From SMBSF63 sp034003545 (GTDB lineage Bacteria > Chloroflexota > Anaerolineae > Anaerolineales > Anaerolineaceae): a stretch of DNA of 64,000 nucleotides. The stretch covers positions 62,001 through 126,000 of the forward strand of contig CAYURM010000001.1 of assembly GCA_964447155.1 (NCBI GenBank). Reading direction: 5' to 3'. Shown here in pieces: positions 1 to 8,335 of the stretch (the first letter of the stretch is position 1; each line of letters begins with the position of its first letter). The notes beneath the pieces were generated by a model. That model was not told where the DNA came from and did not search any database. It worked only from the letters and a program-made list of their open reading frames with translations. Made by a program: the position numbers and the translations under genes.

Positions 1-1
1 A

Positions 2-1927
2 ACCCTCAAGGGCATTCAAACAATCAAGAAAAACCTGCCCGGCGCCCTCACCTCCCTCGGGGTCAGCAATATTTCCTTTGGCCTCCAACCCGCCGCCCGG
101 CACATGCTCAATTCCGTCTTTCTGTACCATGCCGTGCAGGCCGGGCTGGATATGGCCATCGTCAATCCGGCCACCGTCAAGCCCTATGCCGAAATTGATC
201 CCGCCGACCGCACCCTGATGGAAGACCTCATCTTCAACAATCACCCGAATGCACTGGCGCGGATCATTGAACGCTTTGAAGGCGTCCAAACGATAGATAA
301 AGACAAAGCCCTCCTCGCCCGCCAGGAAACCCTTGCCAGTCTGTCCCCCACAGAGCGCCTGCATTGGAGCATCCTCCATCGCTATCACGATGGCGTGGAA
401 GACACCATCGATTCCATCCTGCAGGAAACCCCTGCATCCCAACGGCACGATGCCGCCGTGGAGCTGCTTAACAGCGTCCTCCTGCCCGCCATGAAAGATG
501 TCGGCGACCGCTTTGGCAAGGGCGAACTGATCCTGCCCTTCGTCCTCCAATCTGCCGAGGTGATGAAGCGCTGTGTCAACCACGTGGAGACCTATCTCAA
601 AAAGAAAGCCGGCACCACCAAAGGCACCATCGTGCTGGCAACGGTCTATGGGGATGTGCATGACATCGGCAAGAATCTGGTCAAGACTATCCTCGTCAAC
701 AACGGCTATGAAGTCATTGACCTCGGCAAACAGGTGCCGGTGGATACCATCATCGCCGAAGCTGAGAAAAACCAGGCGACTGCCATCGGCCTCAGCGCCC
801 TGCTCGTCAGCACCAGTCAGCAAATGCCCCGTGTGGTCAACGAGCTTCATCGGCGAAACATGAACATCCCCGTGCTGATTGGCGGCGCTGCCATCAACCG
901 CCAGTTTGGCCTGCGCATTACCAACACCGAAGACGGCAGTCCTTATCAACCCGGCGTATTCTACTGCAAAGACGCCTTTGAAGGTCTTGCCACGCTGGAT
1001 GACCTCAATGATCCCGTCCGCCGCCAGGCACTGCAGGAGAAAAAAGTGGAAGAACAGGCTGTCGGCCCTCGCCGCACCTCGTCAAAGAATAGAATTGCGG
1101 TTGCCCCTGCCATCGTTCCCCCTGCCGAATTCATCCCGCAGGCGCCCTTCTGGGGTGCCCAGGCAGTGAAAGATATTCCCCTTGACGAAGTCATTCCCCT
1201 GATCAACAAAAAATCTCTCTTTCGATTATCCTGGGGCAGCAAGGACGCCAGCAAAGCAGACCGCCCGGAGCTGGAGGCCGGCCTGGAACAAAGGCTGAAA
1301 GATATGACCCGGGACGCACAGAAAAATGGCTGGCTGAAACCCCAGGCCGTTTACGGCTTCTGGCCTGCCCAGACCGATGGGGATGAACTCATCATCTATG
1401 CCCCCTTCACCGATACCGGTGCCTCCCCGCAGGAACTCCTCCGTTTCTCCATGCCCCGCCAGACTACCGACAGAGGCCTGTGCCTGTCAGATTACTTCCT
1501 CCCGAAGAAATCCAACAAATTCGATACGGTCGCCTTCCAGGTGGTCACCGTCGGCCATGCCGCCACCGAACGGATTGATGCCCTGCATGCCGCCGGTCAG
1601 TACAGCGAAGCCTATTTTGCCCACGGGCTGGCCGTGCAAACCGCCGAAGGCATTGCCGAATGGATGCACGCCCGCATCCGCGCCGCATGGAGCATCCCTC
1701 AAAACCAGGGATTGCGTTATTCCTGGGGTTACCCCGCCATCCCGGATATCGCCGACCACCGCGAAGTCTTCGACTTGCTCCCCGCAGAAGAATGGCTGGA
1801 CATGCAGCTTACCTCCGCCGGGCAAATGGTGCCCGAACAGTCCACCGCCGCCATTATCGTCCACCACCCCGAAGCCCGCTACTTCACCATCCGGGAGCAG
1901 CCTGATTCTGTCACCACGGATCAATAA
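2..1927 (+). CDS. metH: Cobalamin-dependent methionine synthase, C-terminal part (5' end outside window)
   Basis: Transfers a methyl group from methyltetrahydrofolate to homocysteine through a corrinoid in the cytoplasm. The reading frame is open from base 2, so the gene starts upstream of the window. The first codons encode the end of the pterin-binding domain (GVSNISFGLQPAARHMLNSV). A cobalamin-binding cap follows, then the B12 domain with the DxHxxG cobalt-ligand motif (GDVHDIGKNLV, around base 653). A proline-rich linker leads to the activation (SAM-binding) domain, with GYPAIPDIADH and PEQSTAAIIVHHPEARYF near the end. The domain order is that of full-length MetH, and the homocysteine-binding half must lie upstream. 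A gap of about 170 bp separates it from the coenzyme A genes. Confidence 0.95.
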   Translation, partial: TLKGIQTIKKNLPGALTSLGVSNISFGLQPAARHMLNSVFLYHAVQAGLDMAIVNPATVKPYAEIDPADRTLMEDLIFNNHPNALARIIERFEGVQTIDKDKALLARQETLASLSPTERLHWSILHRYHDGVEDTIDSILQETPASQRHDAAVELLNSVLLPAMKDVGDRFGKGELILPFVLQSAEVMKRCVNHVETYLKKKAGTTKGTIVLATVYGDVHDIGKNLVKTILVNNGYEVIDLGKQVPVDTIIAEAEKNQATAIGLSALLVSTSQQMPRVVNELHRRNMNIPVLIGGAAINRQFGLRITNTEDGSPYQPGVFYCKDAFEGLATLDDLNDPVRRQALQEKKVEEQAVGPRRTSSKNRIAVAPAIVPPAEFIPQAPFWGAQAVKDIPLDEVIPLINKKSLFRLSWGSKDASKADRPELEAGLEQRLKDMTRDAQKNGWLKPQAVYGFWPAQTDGDELIIYAPFTDTGASPQELLRFSMPRQTTDRGLCLSDYFLPKKSNKFDTVAFQVVTVGHAATERIDALHAAGQYSEAYFAHGLAVQTAEGIAEWMHARIRAAWSIPQNQGLRYSWGYPAIPDIADHREVFDLLPAEEWLDMQLTSAGQMVPEQSTAAIIVHHPEARYFTIREQPDSVTTDQ

Positions 1928-2100
1928 AGCGGACGCAGCAATTGCCTCCCTTATTGATATACACGCAATAGGGTAACTTTAAAACTTTCACCAGCTTACA
2001 GTTCTGTAAGCACTTCAAGAATTCCGATGATTTAAGTACAGCTTCAGTCATTTCTGGGTTAGAATTGATGAATTCAAACTCTTGAAAAAGTGAGCCATGT

Positions 2101-2865
2101 ATGCTTTTAACCATTGATATTGGCAACACCAATCTCACCCTGGGGTTATACGAAGGCCAGAAACTCGGCGCTCGCTGGCGGCTGGCGACCAATTACGAAC
2201 GCATGCCGGATGAATACGGCCTGCAAATCCTCGGCCTCCTCCAGCACAGCGGCTGTGCCATCGGGCAGCTCGATGGCGTCTGCCTGGCGTCTGTTTCTCC
2301 CCCGATCACCAACCGCATCGTGCAGGCCTGCCAAATGTACCTGGGCCAGGAACCCCTCCTGATTGATGAAAAAGTCAAGACCGGCGTCCCGATTCTGTAT
2401 GATCCTCCCAGTGGTGTTGGCGCTGACCGCATTGTTGATGCGGTTGCCGTCAAAGCCCTATACAGCATCCCCGCCTGTGTCGTCGACTTCGGCACCGCCA
2501 CCACCTTTGATGCGATCAACGCCGAAGGCGAATACCTGGGCGGTGCCATCTCCCCCGGCATCGGCATTGCCGCTGAAGCTCTCTTTTCCCGCACCGCCCA
2601 ACTGCCGCGGGTAAACATCGTCGCTCCGCCTTCCGCAATTGGCGCCAACACTGTTCATGCCCTTCAATCCGGCCTTCTTTTCGGTTATGTCGCCCTCGTC
2701 GAAGGCATGGTCGAGCGTTTCCGCAAAGAACTGGGAGAAGATATGGTCGTCGTTGCCACTGGTGGACTGGCAGAGCTGGTCTCCACAGAAACCGAATCGA
2801 TCGATGTGATCGCCCCCTGGTTAACCCTGGACGGGCTGCGCATCCTCTGGGAGATGAATACATAA
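2101..2865 (+). CDS. coaX: Type III pantothenate kinase
   Basis: Phosphorylates pantothenate, the first step of coenzyme A synthesis, in the cytoplasm. The 254-residue length is normal for the family. Visible motifs are the N-terminal phosphate loop DIGNTN (residues 6-11), GVGADRIVDAV in the middle, and VDFGTATTFDAI, typical of the acetate-kinase/HSP70 fold of CoaX. The start is the ATG directly before LLTIDIGNTN; the ribosome-binding site is weak. The stop lies one base before the coaBC start, so the two are translationally coupled. The order coaX-coaBC supplies the first and the second/third steps of the pathway together. Confidence 0.95.
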   Translation: MLLTIDIGNTNLTLGLYEGQKLGARWRLATNYERMPDEYGLQILGLLQHSGCAIGQLDGVCLASVSPPITNRIVQACQMYLGQEPLLIDEKVKTGVPILYDPPSGVGADRIVDAVAVKALYSIPACVVDFGTATTFDAINAEGEYLGGAISPGIGIAAEALFSRTAQLPRVNIVAPPSAIGANTVHALQSGLLFGYVALVEGMVERFRKELGEDMVVVATGGLAELVSTETESIDVIAPWLTLDGLRILWEMNT

Positions 2866-2866
2866 C

Positions 2867-4069
2867 ATGACCAATCCCGTCCAGCACAAACATATCGTCC
2901 TCGGCGTAACCGGTTCTATCGCGGCCTATAAAGCTGCTGAAATTGCCTCCAGACTCACCCAGCAGGGTGCGCTGGTTGATGTGATCCTCACCGAAAGCGC
3001 CTGCCAGTTCATCGCTCCCCTCACTTTTCAATCCGTCACGGGGCGCAAAGCCTACGTGGACGCCCACCTGTGGGGCGGCGAAGGCCACGTCACCCACATC
3101 GGGCTCGGCCACAATGCGGATCTGATGGTCATCGCCCCGGCCTCTGCCAACACGATGGCAAAACTGGCCCACGGCATTGGCGACAACCTGCTCAGCGTAA
3201 CAGCCCTGGCTGCCAAATGCCCCTTGATGATCGTCCCGGCCATGGATGCCGGCATGTATGACCATACCGCCACCCAGGCCAACGTAACCATCCTCAAAAG
3301 CCGCGGCGCTACCTTCATCGGACCTGAAGAAGGCCACCTCGCTTCCGGTCTGGTAGGCCTGGGACGGATGAGCGAACCGGCAAAGGTCATCAGCGCTATC
3401 CGCTGGAAAATGGGCAAATCCGGCCCTCTGCATGGCAAGAAGATCGTCGTCTCCGCCGGCCCCACCCGGGAAGCCCTTGACCCCGTACGCTTCCTCACCA
3501 ATCACTCGTCCGGCCGCCAGGGTTATGCCGTTGCCCAGGCCGCCCTGGATCGGGGCGCCGCCGTCACCCTCATCTCTGGCCCGGCAGATCTCACTGCCCC
3601 TTACGGCATAAGCCTGATCCCCGTCACCACCGCTGCCGAGATGACAGACGCCGTCCTGCGTGAAAGCAAAGACGCCTTCGCTCTCATCATGACCGCCGCC
3701 GTGGCCGATTTCCGCCCCGCGCAGAAAGCCGCCAACAAGATCAAAAAAGGCAGCGATACGCTCACCCTGGAACTTGAATCCACCACCGACATTCTCAAGG
3801 CCGTCGCCGCACAAAAAACACAAACTGGCTTCCCGCAAAATACCATCGGCTTTGCGGCAGAAAGTCAAGACTTGCTGGAGAATGCCCAGGCGAAACTGGA
3901 AGTTAAAAAACTGGATCTGATCGTCGCCAATGACATCACCGTCCCCGGCGCCGGCTTTACCGGGACCACCAATCAGGTCACCCTGCTCTTTGCCGACGGC
4001 CGGCGGGAAACCCTCCCTTTGCAGGAAAAATCTGCCGTCGCCGAGGCAATTATTGATACCTTATGTTAA
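2867..4069 (+). CDS. coaBC: Bifunctional phosphopantothenoylcysteine decarboxylase / phosphopantothenate-cysteine ligase
   Basis: Makes 4'-phosphopantetheine from phosphopantothenate and cysteine. The N-terminal FMN-dependent CoaC domain (residues 8-180) has GVTGSIAAYKAAE, a conserved His77 and PASANT. The C-terminal CoaB ligase domain (from about 190) has SAGPTREALDPVRFLTNHSS, TAAVADFRP and an NKIKK lysine motif. Two residues usually invariant in CoaC differ: the PxMN motif reads PAMD (Asp127), and the ACG of the substrate clamp reads ASG (Ser160) within LASGLVGLGRM. The gene follows coaX after one base and overlaps the next gene by 7 bp. The overall assignment is secure; whether the decarboxylase half works in the canonical way is open. 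Confidence 0.93.
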   Translation: MTNPVQHKHIVLGVTGSIAAYKAAEIASRLTQQGALVDVILTESACQFIAPLTFQSVTGRKAYVDAHLWGGEGHVTHIGLGHNADLMVIAPASANTMAKLAHGIGDNLLSVTALAAKCPLMIVPAMDAGMYDHTATQANVTILKSRGATFIGPEEGHLASGLVGLGRMSEPAKVISAIRWKMGKSGPLHGKKIVVSAGPTREALDPVRFLTNHSSGRQGYAVAQAALDRGAAVTLISGPADLTAPYGISLIPVTTAAEMTDAVLRESKDAFALIMTAAVADFRPAQKAANKIKKGSDTLTLELESTTDILKAVAAQKTQTGFPQNTIGFAAESQDLLENAQAKLEVKKLDLIVANDITVPGAGFTGTTNQVTLLFADGRRETLPLQEKSAVAEAIIDTLC

Positions 4070-5373
4070 ACCGTTACAAATTCCTTACAATGATCTTCCT
4101 CCTTCTGGCCTCCCTGATTCTCGCGGGGTGCAGTGGTTTTGTGACCCAGGTGCAGGCCATGCTCATCACCCTCACCTTACCCCCCACAGCCACAGCCATC
4201 CCCACCGCCACCCTGCCCTCCTCAGCACCCACCTTGCAAATTATCCCGACCTATTCAGCCGGTCCAACGCCCACACCCAAACCGATTGCCGTACAAAATC
4301 TGGCAGTCCCGGAACCGGCGGCCACCCCGGTACCCGTCATCCTCGGCCTGACCGGTTTTTCCCCCAACATCAACCCCCTCACTGGCCTTGAACCGGAGAA
4401 CCTGGAAAATCTGGAGCGGCGCCCGGCAATGATCAAGGTATCCAACTACCCCCGCCATGGCCGCCCGCATGCCGGTCTTTCCGCGGCGGATATTGTTTTC
4501 GAATACTACATTGGGGAAGAAGCCAACCGCTTCCTCGCCCTTTATTACAGTCAGGATAGTGAAAAAGTCGGCCCCCTGCGTTCAGGCCGTCTGATCGATG
4601 CCCAACTGGTTAACATGTACCAGGGCATCCTCGCCTATGGTAACGCCGACCCCAAAGTCGACAAAGTATTGACAGACGAACTGGGTCAGCGCGCCATTTC
4701 CTTTGATGACGCCAACTGTCCGCCCATCTGCGGCCAAGAAACCCACAGCGTGGCCGGCGTATTTGTTGATTCTGCTGGCCTCAGCCGTTTCTCCATCGGT
4801 GAAGGCGTCGACAACTCCCGCCCTAACCTGGACGGTATGCTTTTTGACGAAAATATTCCCTTCAGCAATCAGTTCGCCATCCAGCTCGGCATCGAATATA
4901 GTGTGCGTGATCGTGGCGAATGGCACTATGACCCCAATACAGGCAAATACCTGCGCACCATCGAAACCGCAGAAAACGGGACGCCGGAGAACCGCTTTCC
5001 GCAAATCCCTCTCGTAGACCGCAATACCGGCGAGCAATTGGCCTTTTCCAATATCATCATCGTCTACGCAGATTATTTAGAACTTGCGCCTACCCTGCAC
5101 CAAATCTTTGTATGGGACGTGAGAGAGAAACAGCGTGCCATTTTCTTCCGCGACGGCGTGATGATCGATGGATACTGGCGGGCCACAGACCATTACCACC
5201 CCATGCACTTTTACAATAATTGGGGGACACCGATGGCCCTCAAGCCTGGCAACACCTGGATTATCCTTGTTGACCCGCTTTCCGATTTCTGGCAGGCCGA
5301 TGACGGCCGCTGGGAATTGTATTTTGACCTTCCACATCCCACTCCCACCCCTACTCCAGAGGTTACCGATTAA
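4063..5373 (+). CDS. DUF3048 (YerB-like) lipoprotein
   Basis: A 436-residue exported lipoprotein of unknown function. The N-terminus is a lipoprotein signal with lipobox LAGC (Cys about residue 23). A Pro/Thr/Ala-rich linker of roughly 70 residues follows, and then a DUF3048 domain from about residue 110 to the end, recognised by RPAMIKVSNYPRHGRPHAGL, GADIV-type and VGPLRSGRLID segments. The C-terminus is again Pro/Thr-rich. The start overlaps the end of coaBC by 7 bp and the stop is 3 bp before the phosphoesterase gene, so it is transcribed with the coenzyme A genes, although no functional link is evident. It probably sits on the outer face of the cytoplasmic membrane. Confidence 0.85.
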   Translation: MLNRYKFLTMIFLLLASLILAGCSGFVTQVQAMLITLTLPPTATAIPTATLPSSAPTLQIIPTYSAGPTPTPKPIAVQNLAVPEPAATPVPVILGLTGFSPNINPLTGLEPENLENLERRPAMIKVSNYPRHGRPHAGLSAADIVFEYYIGEEANRFLALYYSQDSEKVGPLRSGRLIDAQLVNMYQGILAYGNADPKVDKVLTDELGQRAISFDDANCPPICGQETHSVAGVFVDSAGLSRFSIGEGVDNSRPNLDGMLFDENIPFSNQFAIQLGIEYSVRDRGEWHYDPNTGKYLRTIETAENGTPENRFPQIPLVDRNTGEQLAFSNIIIVYADYLELAPTLHQIFVWDVREKQRAIFFRDGVMIDGYWRATDHYHPMHFYNNWGTPMALKPGNTWIILVDPLSDFWQADDGRWELYFDLPHPTPTPTPEVTD

Positions 5374-5376
5374 GCT

Positions 5377-6111
5377 ATGCGCATATTAGTGATTTCAGAC
5401 ATCCATGCCAATGTCACCGCCCTCGAAGCTGTTCTCAATGATGCCCCGTCCATCGAAGAAATCTGGTGCCTGGGCGACCTGGTCGGATATGGCCCCGACC
5501 CCAACGAATGTATCGACCGATTGAAAAACCTGCCCAAATTCAGCTGCGTGGTCGGCAACCATGATGCCGCCCTGCTCGGACAGATTGACATCAATACTTT
5601 CAACCGCGATGCCCGCCTGTCCAACGAATGGACAAAATCCGTGATTACTTCCCAAAATTTACAATTCCTGCATTCCCTGCCGGAGAAAATCATCAAGGAC
5701 AAGGTCACCCTGGTGCATGGCAGCCCGCGCAATCCCACCTGGGAATATTTGATGGACCTGTACACCGCCACCATCAATTTCAATCATTTTTCTACCCCTT
5801 ATTGTTTCGTCGGGCATACCCATTTGCCAATCTCCTTTTTACTAAAGGAAGATGAAGACACCCAGAAGATCAGTTGGGAATTGATCAATGGAGACACCAA
5901 CATCATCCTCAATAACCGCATGATCATCAACCCCGGCTCGGTCGGCCAGCCCCGTGACCAGGATGCCCGCGCCGCCTACGCCATCTTCAACACGGAAACC
6001 AGCATCTGGGAATCCCGGCGTGTAGAATACGACATCGTCAGCGTCCAGCAGCGCATTTATGCCCTCGGACTGCCCGAACGCCACGCCCTGCGCCTTGACG
6101 ACGGCTGGTAA
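5377..6111 (+). CDS. Calcineurin-like metallophosphoesterase (YfcE-type)
   Basis: A 244-residue cytoplasmic metal-dependent phosphoesterase. The metal-ligand motifs appear in the expected order: DIHAN (residues 8-12), GDLVGYGPDPNEC, GNHDAAL, HGSP and GHTHLP, followed by NPGSVGQPRD, which is typical of the YfcE/MJ0936 group. The substrate cannot be told from sequence; members of this group act on phosphodiesters or phosphoserine-like compounds. It begins 3 bp after the lipoprotein stop and is the last gene of the coaX operon; a rho-independent terminator follows within 30 bp. Confidence 0.88.
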   Translation: MRILVISDIHANVTALEAVLNDAPSIEEIWCLGDLVGYGPDPNECIDRLKNLPKFSCVVGNHDAALLGQIDINTFNRDARLSNEWTKSVITSQNLQFLHSLPEKIIKDKVTLVHGSPRNPTWEYLMDLYTATINFNHFSTPYCFVGHTHLPISFLLKEDEDTQKISWELINGDTNIILNNRMIINPGSVGQPRDQDARAAYAIFNTETSIWESRRVEYDIVSVQQRIYALGLPERHALRLDDGW

Positions 6112-6137
6112 ACTGGCAATGCCCTCTTATCGCTAAC

Positions 6138-6170
6138 AAAAGTTCCCGGTATTGGGAACTTTTATATTTT
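6138..6170 (+). terminator. Rho-independent terminator of the coaX operon
   Basis: A 10-bp perfect stem (arms 6138-6147 and 6154-6163, AAAAGTTCCC / GGGAACTTTT) with a 6-base loop, followed by a T-rich run. It lies 27 bp after the phosphoesterase stop. Confidence 0.85.
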
Positions 6171-6225
6171 CAAAAACGTTCTATAATTAAGCTAATCCAT
6201 CATTCACCATCCTTGAGGAGAAAAA

Positions 6226-7182
6226 ATGAAGAAATACACCCTGATTTTTCTGACCCTGACCGCCCTTTTATTATCAAGCTGTGCCCCCGCCGCAATGGAA
6301 ACGGCAGCCCCAGAGATGGTGTCGGAAGGCATGGTGGGCGCTGCCCCAGCCTATCAAAGCGCTGATCTAGACTATGATATGGCCGCCGAGGAATCGGCTG
6401 GCAGCATTGCCTCGAATACAAACCAGGCTGCTGTCCAGCGCATCGTCATCAAAAACGCCGAACTTTCCATTGTGGTGGATGACCCCGCCGCCGCAATGAA
6501 ATACATCGTCGACCTGGCCGAAAGCCAGGGTGGCTTTGTGGTCAACTCCTATCTCTACAAGACCTATACCGCCAACGGCATCGAAGTCCCTGCCGCCAAC
6601 ATCACCGTCCGCGTTCCCTCAGAAAATCTCACCAAAAGCCTCGATAATATCAAAGCCCTGGTAAAAGACGGCAATACGGATATTCTCAACGAAACCGTCA
6701 GCGGCGAAGATGTCACCCGCGAGTATACCGACCTGCAATCTCGCCTGCGCAACCTGGAAAACGCCGCTGATCAGTTAGAGAAGATCATGGACGAAGCTTA
6801 TAAGACCGAGGAAGTCCTGAAAGTGTATAACCGTCTGGTGGAGGTGCAGGAAGAAATCGAAGTTCTCAAAGGACAGATTAAATACTACGATGAAGCTTCG
6901 CGCCTTTCGTCTATTGCCGTCAAAATCCAGGCCCAGGAATCCGTACAGCCCCTGACCATCGGCAAATGGCAGCCAAAGGGCATCGCCCGCGACGCCCTTC
7001 AGGCATTACTCAACGCGCTCAAATTCATTGCCTCTGCCCTGATCTGGATCGTTATCTACGTAATCCCCGTTTTGGCAATCATCTTTGTGCCCATCTGGCT
7101 GGTGGTTCGTTTCTTCATCCGTCGCAGCAAGAAACGCAAAGCACTGAAACCGGTGCAGGAAGAAACCAAAGCGAAAGAATAA
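6226..7182 (+). CDS. DUF4349 lipoprotein
   Basis: A 318-residue membrane-anchored lipoprotein of unknown function. The signal peptide ends in lipobox LLSSC (Cys about 20). An Ala/Glu-rich linker follows, then the DUF4349 domain (about residues 68-235) beginning IVIKNAELSIVVDDPAAAM, with a helical pair (residues about 165-220) of coiled-coil character (LEKIMDEAYKTEEVLKVYN). One transmembrane helix (about 262-290, ASALIWIVIYVIPVLAIIFV) precedes a short basic tail, so both ends are tied to the membrane. The start is set by GAGGAG seven bases upstream. It stands alone between a terminator and an intergenic hairpin. Confidence 0.88.
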   Translation: MKKYTLIFLTLTALLLSSCAPAAMETAAPEMVSEGMVGAAPAYQSADLDYDMAAEESAGSIASNTNQAAVQRIVIKNAELSIVVDDPAAAMKYIVDLAESQGGFVVNSYLYKTYTANGIEVPAANITVRVPSENLTKSLDNIKALVKDGNTDILNETVSGEDVTREYTDLQSRLRNLENAADQLEKIMDEAYKTEEVLKVYNRLVEVQEEIEVLKGQIKYYDEASRLSSIAVKIQAQESVQPLTIGKWQPKGIARDALQALLNALKFIASALIWIVIYVIPVLAIIFVPIWLVVRFFIRRSKKRKALKPVQEETKAKE

Positions 7183-7220
7183 CGTTGAGCGATCACATCC
7201 ATCGCGTTTGAACAACCCGC

Positions 7221-7266
7221 AGGGGCGAAGCACATTGTCCAGTGAATTGCTGGATGCTTCGCCCCT
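7221..7266. repeat. Palindromic intergenic repeat, family A (AGGGGCGA type)
   Basis: Perfect 12-bp inverted arms (7221-7232 and 7255-7266) enclose a core with a second small stem (TCCAG/CTGGA). A relative lies at 51131-51178, sharing the GGGGCG/CGCCCC ends and a GTCCAGTG..TTGCTG core. It may also end the DUF4349 transcript, but no T-run follows. Confidence 0.7.
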
Positions 7267-7292
7267 GACCCTATTTCTATCAGGAGTCTCCC

Positions 7293-7883
7293 ATGCCCGA
7301 ATTCACCGCCCAAACCGTCTATTTCCACCAACCCGGCAAAGCCAACACCGCCCGCACCCTGCAGCTCGCCGTTGAACGCGCCAACCAGCTCAACATCAAT
7401 ACCATCCTCGTCGCCACTACCTCTGGTGAAAGCGGCAAACAAACTGCCCAGGCATTTCAAGGCAAGAATGTGATCACCGTAAGCCATGCCTGCGGGTACA
7501 AAGGTCCCAATACCCAGGAACTGACTCGCGAAAACCGTGCCGCAATTGAAGCTGCCGGAGCAGCCATCCTTACCTGCCAGCATGCCTTCGGCGGTGTCAA
7601 CCGCGCCCTCCGCAAACAGCTTGACACCACTGGCCCCGACGAAATAATCGCCAACACCCTGCGCATCTTTGGCGAAGGGATGAAAGTCGTCGCAGAAATT
7701 GCCATTATGGCTGCTGATGCCGGTCTTGTTCAGGTTGGCGAACCCGTCCTGTGTATCGCCGGCACCGGTCGCGGCGCCGACATGGCCGCCATCGTCCTGC
7801 CGGTTAACACCTATGCCTTCTTTGATCTCAAAATCCTCGAAGTCATCTGCCGACCCGCCCCCGGCCACCCGGCATTTGATTAA
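7293..7883 (+). CDS. Stand-alone pyruvate kinase alpha/beta (C-terminal) domain protein
   Basis: A 196-residue cytoplasmic protein resembling only the C-terminal allosteric domain of pyruvate kinase: TLQLAVERANQLNINTILVA, then TTSGESGKQ (a phosphate-binding-like loop, residues 43-51) and later CIAGTGRGADMAAIVLP. The catalytic TIM barrel is absent. Homologous single-domain proteins are known, but the function is not established; a small-molecule-binding or regulatory role is a guess. The ATG is preceded by CAGGAG. There are flanking intergenic regions on both sides, so it is probably monocistronic. Confidence 0.75.
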   Translation: MPEFTAQTVYFHQPGKANTARTLQLAVERANQLNINTILVATTSGESGKQTAQAFQGKNVITVSHACGYKGPNTQELTRENRAAIEAAGAAILTCQHAFGGVNRALRKQLDTTGPDEIIANTLRIFGEGMKVVAEIAIMAADAGLVQVGEPVLCIAGTGRGADMAAIVLPVNTYAFFDLKILEVICRPAPGHPAFD

Positions 7884-8335
7884 ACCTCGTCTATCAAAAT
7901 ATTCGTCAATCTCAGGTAACTGCTCAGCGCTGTCCAGGGAGCAAAGGCCCTATAGGGCAAAGCATGTCCTCATCCTGCATGAAAAAAGTAGCAGCTTTTG
8001 CCTGCCAAACTATCCCGCGAGTGTGCGTTCGCCGCGGACGAAGTCACTGCAAAGCAGGGAAGTGGCAACGCACCTACTCATATTGATTTTACAAGTGTCG
8101 TTCAAACCTCACGTAGGGTGCGTTCGAAGTTGAACGCACCAAAGATCATCTCGCGGTTTGAAAAGATCCGCCCTGGAACTTGCTAACTGGTGCGTTGCGG
8201 ACATTGTACTGAAAGGTAAAGCACGCGAACACATCTACAACTACCCGCCTGAGTAATTACAATCTCAGAACAACACCGGTTTACGCCCCTACTCTGGTAG
8301 AATCAAAGAAAACATCTAACCACAGGAAATTGCTC
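7884..8335. other. Intergenic region with GGTGCGTTC repeats
   Basis: 452 bp without a convincing gene; the short open frames here lack coding character. It holds a perfect 9-bp inverted repeat at 8117-8140 (family D) and degenerate copies of the same motif (TGTGCGTTCG near 8010, GGTGCGTTGCGG at 8189-8200, CAACGCACC near 8066). The hydrogenase promoter must lie here, but no clear -35/-10 pair stands out. Confidence 0.6.
8117..8140. repeat. Palindromic repeat, family D (GGTGCGTTC..GAACGCACC)
   Basis: Perfect 9-bp arms (8117-8125, 8132-8140) around a GAAGTT loop. The right half recurs as GTTGAACGCACCAAA at about 41045-41059, after the small-protein operon. Confidence 0.7.

Noticed and set aside
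2516..3868. 450-codon open frame on the minus strand across coaX/coaBC
   Set aside because: It lies opposite two secure genes, is rich in Gly/Asp/His of the kind produced by GC-biased third positions, and has no recognisable domain.
7884..8335. Possible CRISPR array from repeated GTGCGTTC words
   Set aside because: The copies are few, degenerate and irregularly spaced, with no spacers of constant length and no cas genes.
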